A stretch of DNA of 64,000 nt from Armillaria gallica (GCA_037576215.1 JBANDB010000007.1:2759001-2823000), one strand, 5' to 3'. Numbered from the stretch's first letter, positions 35,473 through 48,800 are shown. Numbers and translations: made by a program. Notes: generated by a model not told the origin, from the letters alone.

Positions 35473-35815
35473 GCGTATTTGCAGTGTTGCTGGTCTCACA
35501 TTGCGGTCATGATTCATTTAGGTAAATGGATCTGCAACTACGAAATACGTGCCGCCTCGGGAGTCTGTAGGATATATCTCGAACCGATGGCCTAAAGCCA
35601 GAGTCATCTTCATTTGAAGAAAACATCGCATATTGTTAGAAGACTTAAATGTATACAGGCTATTTGCATCACATAAGCAATCGACAGGTATAAGGACGAC
35701 GATGGAAATGAATCTTGAGGTTCAGGTTCAGAAAGAACCACTGAATACGAGGGCTTTCCCGAATTTAAGGGGGTCGGCAGTCTTCTCAAAGCCAGAACAG
35801 AAGAAGCCTGGAAGC

Positions 35816-35936
35816 AAAAGGCTTCATGATATATGCCCTCCCGTATCAAGGAGGGCATGTGTTACGATCCCTCAACAGGGAATTGAACCCAGCGACGGGA
35901 AACGACGAGGCCGCTTCTCTGATATGCCATCAGAGT
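35816..35936 (-). ncRNA. tRNA-headed hairpin module 3d
   Basis: The B box is GGGTTCAATTCCC. A perfect 9-bp stem (35,833-35,841 with 35,850-35,858) is followed by a T4 run. The stem has a T-A pair where module 1b has C-G, a two-sided change that keeps pairing. The A box is TGATGGCATATCAG. Confidence 0.52.
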
Positions 35937-36352
35937 TAATGGCCGTCCAACAATGGATTATATGATAGCCAAACGATGATGCATGTAAAGTCGCCGTCGA
36001 AGCAGAGAATGGGCCATATATTGAGGCTGACACAATGGAAACCTGCCATTGCGAAGCAGAGTGTCCAGGAGAAAGGGAGCTGATCGAGGAATACTGAATG
36101 GAAAAAAAATAGGTACAGTGAGCTAGGTGAATGCGAAACAAAAAGAGAAAACCTACTCATTCAAGATTACATGGTAACATCTATAGAGAAAGGTTTAAAG
36201 TAAGGAACCGAACCTGACTCAATTTTTCTTCAAGGCCCGGAGCGAGAATTGATGATAGCTACTTGTTGTGTTGACACCGAAGGGATACAAAGAATAACTA
36301 GAATGGGTCGTTGATCCGAAGGTTGTAACAAAAGGAAGGATTCGCCGTAGAC

Positions 36353-36475
36353 AAAAGCAATGCGCAACACACACCCTCCCTAAGAAGAGAGGGCGCACGC
36401 TGCGATCCCTCTTGCTGGGACTCAAACCTAGCTCGCAGAGCGAATGACAGGTGTCACCGATATGCGAACAGAGAG
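36353..36475 (-). ncRNA. tRNA-headed hairpin module 3e
   Basis: The B box is AGGTTTGAGTCCC (one C-to-T change from consensus). The stem is ccctc/gaggg with weaker outer pairs, and a T4 run follows. The upstream box is at about 36,510-36,524. Confidence 0.45.
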
Positions 36476-36499
36476 CTAATAGGTTGAAGCTTTGTTGGT

Positions 36500-37340
36500 G
36501 TTACATGACATCGTTTATGCAAACGAGAAAGCTCACGGACGCCGTGCCCCATGCTCAGGGTGTGCAATCGAGTTGATGCAGAAGAGTGATGGAGAGTGGA
36601 AAGACGGATAGGAATAGCCACTATGAAGATAGTCCGAAATGGTGGCCCGCCCCAACAGCGAGGGTTCACTGATATAGCGCAGAGAATCTCCAAAGAGAAC
36701 GTGGATCTGGCAGTGTTGAACGTTAGCTGGGAATATCATCGATGCCAGCTGGTAGTCTTGCATGGCCAAGTGGAGACAGGGACGGAGAGCGATGTGATAT
36801 TGCGAAGCATGCACAGAAGACTCAGAGGTGCACAGATGTTCGGGTTCACATGAGACTCATACCTCTGAGAGGGAAGACCGCAACAAAGAATGATGGCGAT
36901 TTGTGACGTCGGAGGCTTGGTGGAACTTTTATGGAATCCACAATACGAGCTGGTTCCATGAGCCACTCTGGGTGTTGGCCATTCCAGGAAGAGCGATTGC
37001 GCCCTTAACGATGGCAATACAGGTCGGAGTAGGCGCCTGTTCTTTTGCTCCCTGCACATCAGTCACGTCCAACTGCGAGGTTTCTCTCAGCACTGAATCC
37101 TCTGGCTCCTCCTCCCCACCCATTAATACCACATGCGGATCCATGGGTGGATAGTAAGCTTGAGGAGACTGGGGCAAGATCATGGTTTGTTCGTGGAAGG
37201 GAGGTATAGTCACAGATGTATAGTTGCCGATAGAATGTCAGTGATCTCCAAGGCGGCCTGTATGAGCAGCGAGTTGATGTGATTGTCTGATCGTGGGAAA
37301 TTGAGTCTGCATCCACGCGTCAATCAAACGAGTAGAACAG
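36500..37340. repeat. Repeat block S, copy 3 (unit 3)
   Basis: This is the counterpart of 5,930-6,780. The open minus-strand frame of copy 1 is split into several pieces here. Confidence 0.5.
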
Positions 37341-37559
37341 CATGACAGACTCGACGCACGGTGCACAGTTGGTTTGTGTGCCTGGAGCGACCTCGGAGAA
37401 AGTGCACACGTCTAAGCTGCGAGCTTGTGAGTGTTAAGATGGCCAGGTAGTGGGAAACGTTCAGAGGTCGCTAGTGGTGGTCGTAGGTACGCGAAGCTGA
37501 ACGGTCCGAAGTCTGAAAGTCTGAAATTTCGACTGTGGGAACAGCACTACCACCTGTAG

Positions 37560-39010
37560 ACACCTCCTGTAACTCTTGGTGTGTCCCTCATTCACAACCG
37601 CAGCACTGTCCGGAGGGTGCTATCTAGCGCGCTTTCTATGTTGCCAACTCAGCCCAGCGGAACCTTATCGATGCTCATTGCGACTCAGACTTTCCATTGC
37701 ATGCGCGGACTCGACAAAGGTTCTTTGGCTCTTGAACTACAATCTTTTACATAGACCAAGATGGTAGACATCTGTCATGGCTCTGGACTTCTATGAGCAT
37801 CTCATTCATCGTGAGTGCATCGTTAGCCCACTGGCATATTGTCATTAACCCATTTCTAGACAGTTTCTGCTCACCTTATAGTTCCTCTTTCTGTTGGCCA
37901 TTGTGTTTGTTCCTTTATCATATCTATGATATACGATGGTGCCTGCCCTATGCTTGACTCTGGATCTCATTGTTTTTGGCTTTTGGCATGCAAGAAAGAT
38001 TGGACTCCATGAGACTCGGGACTGTGGAAGGTGCATTCTCTTTTTATACACACTGCATTTTCTCACTGATTAATCTATGTCGTTCAGGATGCTTGGCTCA
38101 TACGTGCCATGAATGTGTACTTCAAGAATCGATATCGACGGGCGTACACAGACCATTCACACTCGGTCACTATGCAGCATGGATGGCCATCTAGTGGATT
38201 TGGGGTGCGTCGACTCTCTTTTCGATGATTTCATTTGGAATTAATCAGTGGTGCTATGTTGGTAGATTCGCATTCATTGCCCATTCCTTCATCGGCAACC
38301 CATCGCGAAGTTTGTATTTAGAACACACCTTCAAGAGCAAATTCACCATATTCACCTTGCCACTGGACGCTGTCATTGACGATTGTGGGCTTGCAAAGAA
38401 CAACGATGAAGACTATCTGCTCGTCTTGCAGGATGGTGACTCCGCTCATCTTGCTCAATGACAACCTCCCAAGCACGTGCCATTCTAGTACGCAACTCCA
38501 GAGGCAACGCTCGTGTCACAAGTTCAGAGAAGACACGGCGCGTGCATGCCTATCCTGGGCAACATGTTTGAGTGATTCTCCTGAAAGATCTACACCGAAC
38601 TTGGACTTTGGAACATATGTACTGTTACTTCGCAGACGTTTTCTGCAAGCGAGAGAGTAGTGTTGATCCTCTGCATAATCAAGCGTTGTTTACAAAGTCC
38701 CCTCTTAGTGGGTACCCTAACCTCTTCAAGTGCCCTCTTGTTCTGATTGCCAGATTTAGGTATGCAAACTATAGACACAGACAATGATTCCAGCCCAGAC
38801 CGGATCTTTGAGGAAATTTTCTTCCGGTTAGCCTCAGTACGGTCTACCATTACTTGGCTATTCACTGACCCCCTGTTAAGATTTCCATGAATTTACGGAA
38901 ATCAGCGAGTGTCCCGCTTAGCTCCTAACTGGGACGCGCCAGCGCCAGACATTATGAGGCCTGGTCCAAGTTGCCGCTACGCCTCGTTGCTAACCTTGAA
39001 GCTGCAATGC
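37560..39010. repeat. Repeat block P, copy 4 (unit 3)
   Basis: This is the counterpart of block P elsewhere, with the start rearranged (the 1,270-1,590 part is mostly missing) and many small indels. It contains the same dead plus-strand phrases. Confidence 0.5.
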
Positions 39011-39900
39011 CAAGCTTTCAAGCCCGCAGAAGTTTGCTCCTGAGGCTTGCGATCTGCTCCTCCAATCATTGCTCATCGATGTTGTACACTCAATTTTTGC
39101 GACATCTTTCTGTCAGCCACTAAATCACCAGATGGCGAATCCTAGATGTTCGGGTCCACGACGACATGGATCAAGGGATCTTCCTCAATGTCCCGAATCA
39201 CAATGATGAATTACATCCATCTCTGTTCTCTTTGCATCTTGACATTGCCCCAAAACCGTGTTAATCTCCCTCTCTACTTCTCTTCTTCAATGCTAGTTTT
39301 TGTGACACCTCATATTTTGTGAGCTCGACGGACCTTTCTGACCTTGTCTATTTGTCATTTGTCCTCTCCTTCACTTCGCAACCTGCCAGTCCGCTTCAGC
39401 GCCATGCTCCAAAGCAGCCATTATACGAGGTTTGACAGAGTTGTGTCAGCTTTGACTGATAACGCTGTCGTTTTGTCACTGGACTTTGATGGGACCCACC
39501 CAAATCACGATATTCAGAGCTGGATTGGTTTTCTCTTAGCATACAAGGAGTGGGGTTTCGAGCTTACAGAGGATGGGAATCATTTGGATGGCGGTCGTAA
39601 TTCCATTCGAAAACTGCACGCGATGGCTTGATGAAGGAGATATTGGTATATCTTTGTGGACTATCAGATGACACACCCAGTACACTCGCATCCAGGTATG
39701 GTGATTCGTTGATTCTCGCTTGCAGATGAGCTTACACGTCTTTTTGCTACCAGACATTCTGCATCTATATCACGTCTTTTTTGACAACAAGTACGAAGAA
39801 TATGTAATCCTCCAAAGAATGGATCTGTCCATGGTTTACTGAAGCTCAGAGCGAATTTTGATCAATACTGTGTCTGTTTCTTATGAGTGTTCTTAAAGTT
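39010..39900. repeat. Repeat block Q, copy 3 (unit 3)
   Basis: The best kept frame, 39,344-39,631, reads DFDGTHPNHDIQSWIGFL then LLAYKEWGFELTEDGNHLDG, followed by stops and then FVDYQMTHPVHSH and DILHLYHVFFDNKYEEYVIL in other frames. It looks like one ancestral protein of unknown type. Confidence 0.5.
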
Positions 39901-40314
39901 CCTCGCTCAATGACATTGTTTCATAGTGCTTGTGGTGCATGAGTAGCACTCAACAACGATGCACTCATGAAATACAACTCTTCCTGTACTGTCATTCTCG
40001 CCTTTCACAGTAAGGGCCCTGCATTATAATTTTTTTTAAAAACCCCGCTGCACAATTCAAGATATATGTCATAGATTCACAAGAAATGGTGTTATTTTGG
40101 AAGCCCGTAGCCATGGGGCAACACTAGACGACTCAGCTCACACAGACGTGCAAGGAACGAGCTTGGTATTCGTAGAAACGACGGTACAGGTGGTGGTAGA
40201 CTAAAGAGAAGGGAACGTATGTAGCTACCTATCTAGGTTATCCGGCTACCTCCGGTAGATAACCGGTGTCCCCAGTTACATATTTTGCCCTTCCGAGTTA
40301 TATCCATGATGGGC

Positions 40315-40412
40315 AAAAATTCCTGTATGCTTTTACCTTCCCACCTCTTGTGTCAGCAATCGAACCTGATGGATGGCCACGCCGTCTTGCTGTACCCTTA
40401 TACTACATGAGC
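40315..40412 (-). ncRNA. tRNA-headed module 3f
   Basis: This copy of module 1f has the B box GGTTCGATTGC, A-box region ATGTAGTATAAGGG and a T5 run about 30 nt downstream. No hairpin is seen. Confidence 0.4.
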
Positions 40413-40548
40413 TTGGAATTGGATTGTTAACAGCAAGTATAGGACCACGACATACCATACTACTATGAGCTCGGCGCCAGACTCTGGAGCTGATAATGGG
40501 AGGTGAAGTCGGCGTCTCCAAAGGCTACCAAGGTAGACATGCAAGGAC

Positions 40549-40666
40549 AAAACCACAATAAGCAGCATGTGCTCTGAAGAGGGCATATCTTGAGATTTCT
40601 CTGACTGGGGATCGAGCCCAGCTATTCCACATAGGCGCTTCCTCCGTACTGCGCCATTAGAGTTAA
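40549..40666 (-). ncRNA. tRNA-headed module 3g
   Basis: The A box is TGGCGCAGTACGG and the B box is GGGCTCGATCCCC, followed by a weak CTCT/AGAG stem and a T4 run. It is the better copy of module 1g. The upstream box is near 40,698-40,712. Confidence 0.45.
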
Positions 40667-40959
40667 GAAGGGGTTTATATCAGTTGTCAGGCGTTGTTCG
40701 TTGTATGGGTAAATCAAGATACAGGCAACATCACACAGAGAGTAGACCTAACCAATGCATATTCAGGGAGGTCGTAGAAAAGTCGTCGTCGTGTTTGAAC
40801 CTTAGGGAGAGGGAGAAAGCGAGTGCTATGATTGATGATGTAGTGGTCCCGATGCACTGCTCCCCTTGTACAGAACATTTCGATTTAGGGGTATTTATGG
40901 ATATATAGATATACGTGATCTGTAAATGAGAGTATTTTAATGCTGAGCAACAGAAAATA

Positions 40960-42090
40960 CTCACAGACGAAGTTGGTGATTCACAGAGAGGGTGCACGGA
41001 CCGGATAAACCGGGGCTTCCTTTCCAACTCGCCGCGACCTTGCCTTTTGCATTCTCTGGTATTCCGTTTGCTCAGCTCGCATTTAATGATAAGTCAGCAC
41101 CCTCTGCTGTATGGTTGGTTTACATCAACTTCATTGATACCATTCAAAGACCAGCAGGAGAAAAACTGGCACGCATTCAAGTTTGTATTGCTAGAGCGAG
41201 AGGAAGGTTTTTTTCTCCGTTCTGACACTGTATGACACCGGAGATAATGTTGTATGAACGTTGTTATTCTGATAGCAATACTCTTTTTTTAACGTGTTTG
41301 CAGATCCTTTGTTGGCCCATGACGTGTGAAGGTTTGAAGCTGAAGATACAAAACCCCATCTCGCCCATATACCAACACCACCTGCCTTGCGCTTCTCATG
41401 GCTTGCGCGAATCCATATTTCTTCATTGTATTTGCCAGTCAGGCATTTCTCATTTCCAATCTCTTCCACCCTTCATCAATGGCCTTTGCAGGATGCTGGG
41501 GAATGGCTTGCATATTGACCATTGTCTCCAAAGAGTTGGACTCCTCTCTTCGCTTCGACCGCGTGCAACTTTCCTTTGCTAGATGCACATATCTGGGCTA
41601 AATTGAAGGAGAAAATGATGTAGGTGCGAGACTTAGCCCAGAAATCGATACAGCAAATGTGAGTATAATTTAGCTGGATTCAATATGACCATGTTTGACA
41701 CTTAAAAACGGACAGGCGGTAAGATATTGACACTCAAGGATGTGAAAAGCAGAATGTACTACAATCAGATGACCGTGTGACTAACTATACTCTGCCTGCT
41801 GGTTATACATGCAATTCATTGCTTCTGCGAAAAACGACATCAGTCACTATATACCAAGACGGCCTGGATCCCAACACATAACACCATGCAATATGACAAT
41901 AGAACCATTCCCTTTTCCTCCGAAGACCTCAGATATATCAGTGCAGTCCTCAGCACCATCATGGCATCTATCTCTTTCTAATGTAAGTAGTCCTCGAAAT
42001 GCTACGTGAGATGAACACTGAGATGTCTTTCGCAGTGGTAGCAGAACATACTGCATCATGTTTCATTTTCATACTGCCTTATTCGCATAG
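40960..42090. repeat. Repeat block R, copy 6 (unit 3, NLR side)
   Basis: This copy is very close to 10,490-11,640, with many of the differences being C/T or G/A at former CpG sites. The right edge joins directly to the NLR 5' region, defining the empty site of the 2.29 kb insertion in unit 1. Confidence 0.6.
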
Positions 42091-42091
42091 T

Positions 42092-42898
42092 AGCTGAATC
42101 TTCCCCAAGGCGAAGAACCCCTTTCTTGTCGTAATTGACATCCTACACCAGGAAGAAATATGAATTATTGATTGGTATCTGTCTGATCTTGAACATGAAC
42201 CCATTATTCAGTTCCTTTCACCGGTTCTTCGGATGATTGAACTTGATCACCCGGCATCTGTAGTTGGCCCAAGTTATGCAAATGTCCAACAGCAGTGGTG
42301 GCTGTGGGTGATAGGGTCATGAAAGTGAATCCCCCTATACGAGGACGTCCTCTCCACGCATCCTAACTATCTATATGCAGAGCTCCTCGACACCTCTCAA
42401 TTTGGCTCGTGAACTCTTCAAATGGCCACACGTGGGTGTTCATCCTAGTTGATATCTAATCAGGCGCTAATCAACAGTTTCTAAGTCCATAGTCCCGGGC
42501 CTTGATGCTTTACCTTCGAACTGCTGTGCCTAATACTTGTGAAGGAAATGAAATGAAAAGGCTCTGTTGTTAACAGCAGACCACCTAGGATAGCCGGGAT
42601 CTGTAGTCTGGGTTGAGAGTTTATGCATCCTTGTCTGATGCTGCAGTTCCTTCATCCTTTTTGTGAGATTGCATCTGTGGAGCATCGAATCACGGCTATA
42701 GCGTATCCTGTGGTTTCCTTTATCTCGGCAGCATCATAGTCGCCGTCACAGCATCTTTTTGGATTGAAGCGGTTTGAATCCTGTGGACAAGGCAAAGTTA
42801 TAATGCTGTAAGACACGCATCTACCATGTGGCATACATATAAGCAGCGTCTTCTCTTCCACTGCACCCCCACTCGACTTCGGGTGTACAAGCGTCGAA
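42092..42898. promoter_or_regulatory. Conserved 5' region of NLR-C
   Basis: This is closely matched to 13,918-14,721. It is inferred to have carried the promoter and 5' UTR of the now broken NLR-C. Confidence 0.4.
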
Positions 42899-45800
42899 AT
42901 GAACAAACAGTGGGTCCCCTTCCTGATTCTCAGATTTGCTTTGGCTCATAAACAAGGGTAGATATCGCTTTCATCAGATCAAAGGTACATTTATCTCTAT
43001 TTTCATATCTGTGGTCTTTTCGCTAAGGGCCTCATGACCTAGCTATGGAACTACTCAACCTACCCCCAGAATGGGATAAACGATCATATTATCTCAAGAT
43101 CTTTGCGGGAAATGTCAACAAAAAGACCAAGACGTACAAGGTGAAGAAGAAAGACCGTGGGACAACCTTGACACCCAGATGGACACTCGACCTTGATCTG
43201 TAAGGGTACCAACATACCACTTGAATCCTAGCTCATCGCATGTCCAGGAGAGATATTGACGAATCTGAGAGGTTTCAGGTAGAAGTATACTGCCGTCGAG
43301 ACAGGGGAAAGTATCAATGCCTCAGTTTTTGTGGAGCATCGATCCAGGATGTTTTGATTGGTGAAACGGACAGTGAGTATCTGTAATCTGCATTGTCAGT
43401 TTGCCCTCAGTATCTAAATATTTGTTGCTAGTGATCGTGATGTCCATCAGTAGTAACTCTTCCTGCCCCAATGTCTCTTTGAAGATCTTCAGGGAAGGGG
43501 CCTCTGACTACTCTGCAATCACACAATTAGCAAGTGAGGACCAAGACATGTCGGCCGCACCCCAGAGCAGTCCATCGAATATTGTGGATCCCGAAAGTCA
43601 GGATACCTCAGACTTGTCGGGTCTGCAATCTGAGGAAATCTCTGTGAGGTTGGTGGAAGATGATTGGGCAACAGCAGGAAAGGTCATCGAGGACACCACA
43701 AAGCCAAATGATCCCTTGGAATGGATTTCCAAATTGACTGAGGGTATTGACACTGTGAAGAGCCTGATTGATGCAGTAAAGGACGTGAGCAGGTTCCTTG
43801 TGATCAATTTCTAGATGACTAATTGAGCACTTCCAGCTACACCCTGCTGCTTCAATAGCATGGGGCATCATTTCCTCTTGTCTTAATGTAACTACCGGCC
43901 TTGTTGGAAGCAGGACGACCAGCTGACCATACCTTTTTTGGATAGATCTTGAAGCAGCAGACAGAACGAGATAAAACAGTTCTCCAATTGTACGAAGCTA
44001 TGATCACGACTTACAAGGAGGCGAGCGACTATCACCAGCTGTGGCAGCAACAAAAGTTGGCGCCGATCTATAAAGCATTGTTCCAGACCACGAACGAGTG
44101 TGGGATGCTCATCAGAGGATATACGACCAAAAACCGCTTCAGTGCGTCCATCATTCATTCTCAAAACAGTGATATCTAAGTCATATTTCAGAGCGCTTCT
44201 TTTCACTGAACGTGACGAAGAAAGCAGAAGAATTTATTCAAGGGTTTGCAAATTTGCGGGAGCAGTTGAATTCCGGTGTAGTAAAGGACGCGCTTGTCAT
44301 GACATTAGGTGTAAGAGCCGAGGTTGATACACTTGGTATGTCTTCTCGAATCACTAAAAACATGCTCTAAACCCAATCTGAGTAGCTTTGAGGAGCTTAC
44401 TTCAGGAAGTACAGCCCAGACAGGAGCTTGGTCCCAAATCGATGTGTATGTATGGGACCCGTGTAGAAATGATCAACTATTTGATGTCATGGATTGTGGG
44501 CGGTAGTGAAAGCGTCCTCTGGTGTAGTGGTCTGGTGGGTACGGGCAAAAGCTCGCTTGTCGGAACCCTGCATGAACTTCTCAGCATTCATATAGGCAGC
44601 CACAGTCGCCTTGGCGCTTTCATTTGATACGACAGAACCAAATACCGGAAGTTGTCAGAACTCATCACATCCATTGCCTACTCATTGGGTCTGTTCGATC
44701 AGTGCATAGGCCTTGCCATCGCTACCATTTTGACTGCATCCCATGCTGCAGCCAAAATGCCACCATTCGGATCATGTACCCAGTTTCAATTTCTCTTGCA
44801 GGAGCCATTGGAGAAGATTCAGGAGTTAAATGATGAAGGGCCATTGGTTGTCATCATTGACGGTCTTGATGAAAGTGATGTGTCGCAAGAGTTGCTGGAA
44901 GTACTTGTGGATGGGTTTGGTCCAAAACTGCCTTTCATGTGTCTGATTGTCTCCAGTCGGCCCGAGGAAAAGATTTCTCATGTTTTCAAGAACTGCCAGC
45001 ATCTCCATCGCTATCCTTTAGATACCTCTTCAGAAGAAGTGAAACATGACATATGGCACTTCATCCAGCGACGGTTTGCTGGCATCGAAGACAAGAGTGT
45101 CTGGGGTGTATACAATGAGCAAGATGTTGTCACTCGGCTGGCTGAGTGGGCGAGCAGGTTGTTCATATGGGCAGCCACAGTCTGTTCATTCCTGTGCAAT
45201 TTCCCCAGTCTCCAGAGGCTCCAGGAATTACTCAAAACTGAGATCCCAGCAGATGCAATAGAGGCTCTGACAATACTATATCAAACCGCGCTGTATACCA
45301 TTGTGTCAGAAGTATCGGGAACGAAGGAAGATGTCCAACAATACATTCGTGCAGTATTAGGTGCCCTCATTGTTCGCAAGGACAAGATGACGGTGTCTAT
45401 GCTTCCTGAGCTTGTTCTGCAAGCAGGAGACCCTTCAGCGCAATACATCATTGACAAATTAGGGAGTGTGGTACAAGAGAGAGATGGGAGTCTGGAGCTT
45501 ATACACAAATCCTTCGATGACTTTTTCCAGGATCATGGCAGATGCAGTGATGGATGGTTCATAGATGTCAAGGAATATGACAAGGAGCTTGCTCGGCGGT
45601 GTGTGTTATCCTTGACAATGTTTTTGGAAAAATGAATGCCACACTATGATCACCTTAAGAAGGATCAGGCACAGCACGGCCTTTGCATACTGTTCCATTT
45701 CAGAGAGGAGGCACAGACTCTACACCATGTTGTATTGTCCAGGGGAGAAAGCTATGCTGTGGATGTTTTCGATCATCATATCGACATGCTGATTGAACTT

Positions 45801-48800
45801 GGGATCGACTCTTACCGTTCCTTGTTTGAGTCCTACTTCTTACTCTGGGTCAAAATCCTTGTTTCATTCGCAGAATATCGTGAGTACACACGGGATGATG
45901 TTCTCGCTGACTTTCATAGCGTATTCTGCAAGATAGTTTCCCTGGTCAACGTAAGTTTCATGCTCTATATCATCAATATACACAACCTCATTGTTGCTTC
46001 CATCTAGGCTGAAGTTACAGACCAAAACCTTCACACATGTATTTATCATGCCTTCTCATTCTTCAAGTGTTTCGACGCATCCGAGTACACATCAGTGCAT
46101 GATTGTATACTCTTGTCACCCTCCGACAACTTCATTTGCAGAGACAAAGAAGGCTGTGGTATCGATTCCCCTTTTGACAAGGAACACCTGCTAGCTGTTA
46201 TATTTTGGGATGCAGGCAACGGTCAGAGCTTGACTGTATTTCAAAGCTCTCACTATATTCGATCTGAGTCCAAGCCATCCACTGCCGAACATTCTGTTGG
46301 AAGTCCTGTGCTGTTCAATGTTGACACAGGGAAGATAGCAGAACCAACATCTGCATTGATACTGTGCTTTCCCGATTTGCAATTCCCATCCTACGTCGAC
46401 ATTTCCTATAAGCAGATGGATGCCAGTGTTCAGATTATCAGGCTCATGGGATTTCCATATAATTCCAAGTTCTCTCGTCTTAATGGTATACAATACGAAG
46501 TCATCAAAAGGCACGACAGCGTTGATGATGATCAGGGCGACTGGATCCAGGGCCTGTTCATCTCTATCATCAATACTCAGACCTCTCACTGCGACAATTA
46601 CCTGTTTCTTGGGTGGAGCGAGGACAGTTGCGATATACTTCAATATGCACAGGGATTTTTCATTGTTGATAAGGATTTAGGTTCGACATTTAAAGTTGAG
46701 CCAGGTGCTACTGCTGGTACCAAGAAATGGATAACCCTGGAAGACCACGAAAATATCCATGGGTTCACTGTCATGGAAGATGGATCTAGGTTACTAGGAT
46801 GGACGGTAGCCACAGACATGATATTGTTACGAGAGTGGGAAACATCAATGGGTACTCTGTGTTCTGACCACATACACGGCAGGTTATAGTCTTTGTCATC
46901 TTTATGGCGATATTGACCACAAGCCTATGCCCCGTGTCTTCGTCATGATTGCCAGACCCTCGTACCTCGGGTCTTGGCAACCTGACTGTGACACGGAGCT
47001 TCGGCTTGTTGGGGCCCGCCCCAAACCTGGCTTTTTACTATAATATGTGATTGAATCTCTGTTGTTTGTTTTGAGCCACTGCAATGGAGCAAAATGCTTT
47101 TATAAGTGCCATAAAGTATTGTTTTGTTACTTCTATAAGCCATGTAATGGACAGGTAGGGACTCTCATGATTTGAGTGATCATTGTTAATAGCTGTCATT
47201 ACTGGCAGGAGAGAGAGATATACATATTCTTGTTCTTATGTCCCTGACTCTGATATCTGACATGGTGGGTGGCTATGGTCATCATTTGAACTCTGATAAT
47301 TTTTATAAGACTTATATCCATTGACATTCAGTGCTCATTGTCAACTTATTGCTCAATCATTGCTCATTGCCTGATACTTGTGTTGTTGCTATAGCATGGA
47401 TAAGTAGTCTCAGTTGAAGCTCAGTTAGGAGCCCATCACACCAATGATGTGCTGTGGGGAGAGTAGAGGCTTGGTAGAGGCAGAAAAATTGAAACTTACC
47501 TGGCCTGCATGGTGGTATGGCAATGGTCATCTATGACATGGTAACTGAGTAAGTATGTTATAGCTGAATTGTTAAAGTCAAAGCCCTCTGGAGCATGTCA
47601 CATACTCTCATCCCATCCTCTTGCTTGTTATTACAATGATCTCCTTCTTGGACATTATGACTATTAGTTCATTTCCATATTTTAGTCATTATGTTTAGGG
47701 ATGTGCATCATACTGTTGAGGCTGTGCTCATTCAGCTACTTATGGTTACTATATTTACTTACTCTGTACCTTATTCTGACTTACTATCTGACCATATTAT
47801 ATCCAATTTCTCAACTCACTTGCTGCCTGGCTGACAGATACAACTGTAGACTATGTAAAAATTATTGGCCATGGTATGGTATGATTGATGTCATATCCAT
47901 ACCATGTCCATATGGTTATCTATATATGGATATCTGGTGCCAAAGGGTGAGCATTATGTGCTTCTTTTAGGTCATAAGTACTAACATTTATGGCATATAA
48001 TAGTCTTCTGTCCCTCCCTCAATGACAGTATTGAAACTGTATGAATATAGCCATATTTTAGGTCATTAAAGTTAACCATAGTATGAACCCATATCTGTAT
48101 ATGCAGTACATAGCCACCATACTATGGGTATGGTGCACATCTCTACTTATGTTCCCTTGCTTTCTTAGACTTTAAAGTAGTATGTATATCTCATAATTTG
48201 TACTTGTTACCTCAGCTTGTTGCTCTACACAGACAGAGAAAGGCTGAGGTGAGCTGTTCTGTTCTGTATTTCTTGTATTTATTGCCTTACTTACATCTCA
48301 CAGCATAGCATAGCACATATTCTTATAGGTAATATCATCAGCTTATTGCTCTACATGAACAGAGAAAGGCTGAGCATAGCACATATTCTTACATGAATGG
48401 TCTCCTTGCCATTTCTACCTGCTGGGGGAAGGCTTGAGCCTTGCCAAAGCCTCATATAAGCAAATTATGGCATAGTCAGTACATGTATATGCATTACCTG
48501 TCCCTGAATGGTCTCCTGGCCCCTAATCCTACCTGCTAATTTTTCATTTGATGTTTATTGTTCACTTGTTGCTTGCTCAATGCTCATTGTTTAATACTCA
48601 CTTTGGAGCATACAGCACTCTGTCAGCATGCATAGGTAGTCAATAGTCTCAGTTCATGAAATACTGGATGCAGGACATGCCCCAATGATTTGCCATGTGG
48701 GGATGGAACACTGATAAAGGTATGTAGAGGCAGCAGTGCTGTAGAGAGGCAAAAGACAGCAGCAATAGCAGTGCAACATAATTGAAACTCAGCCGGAATA

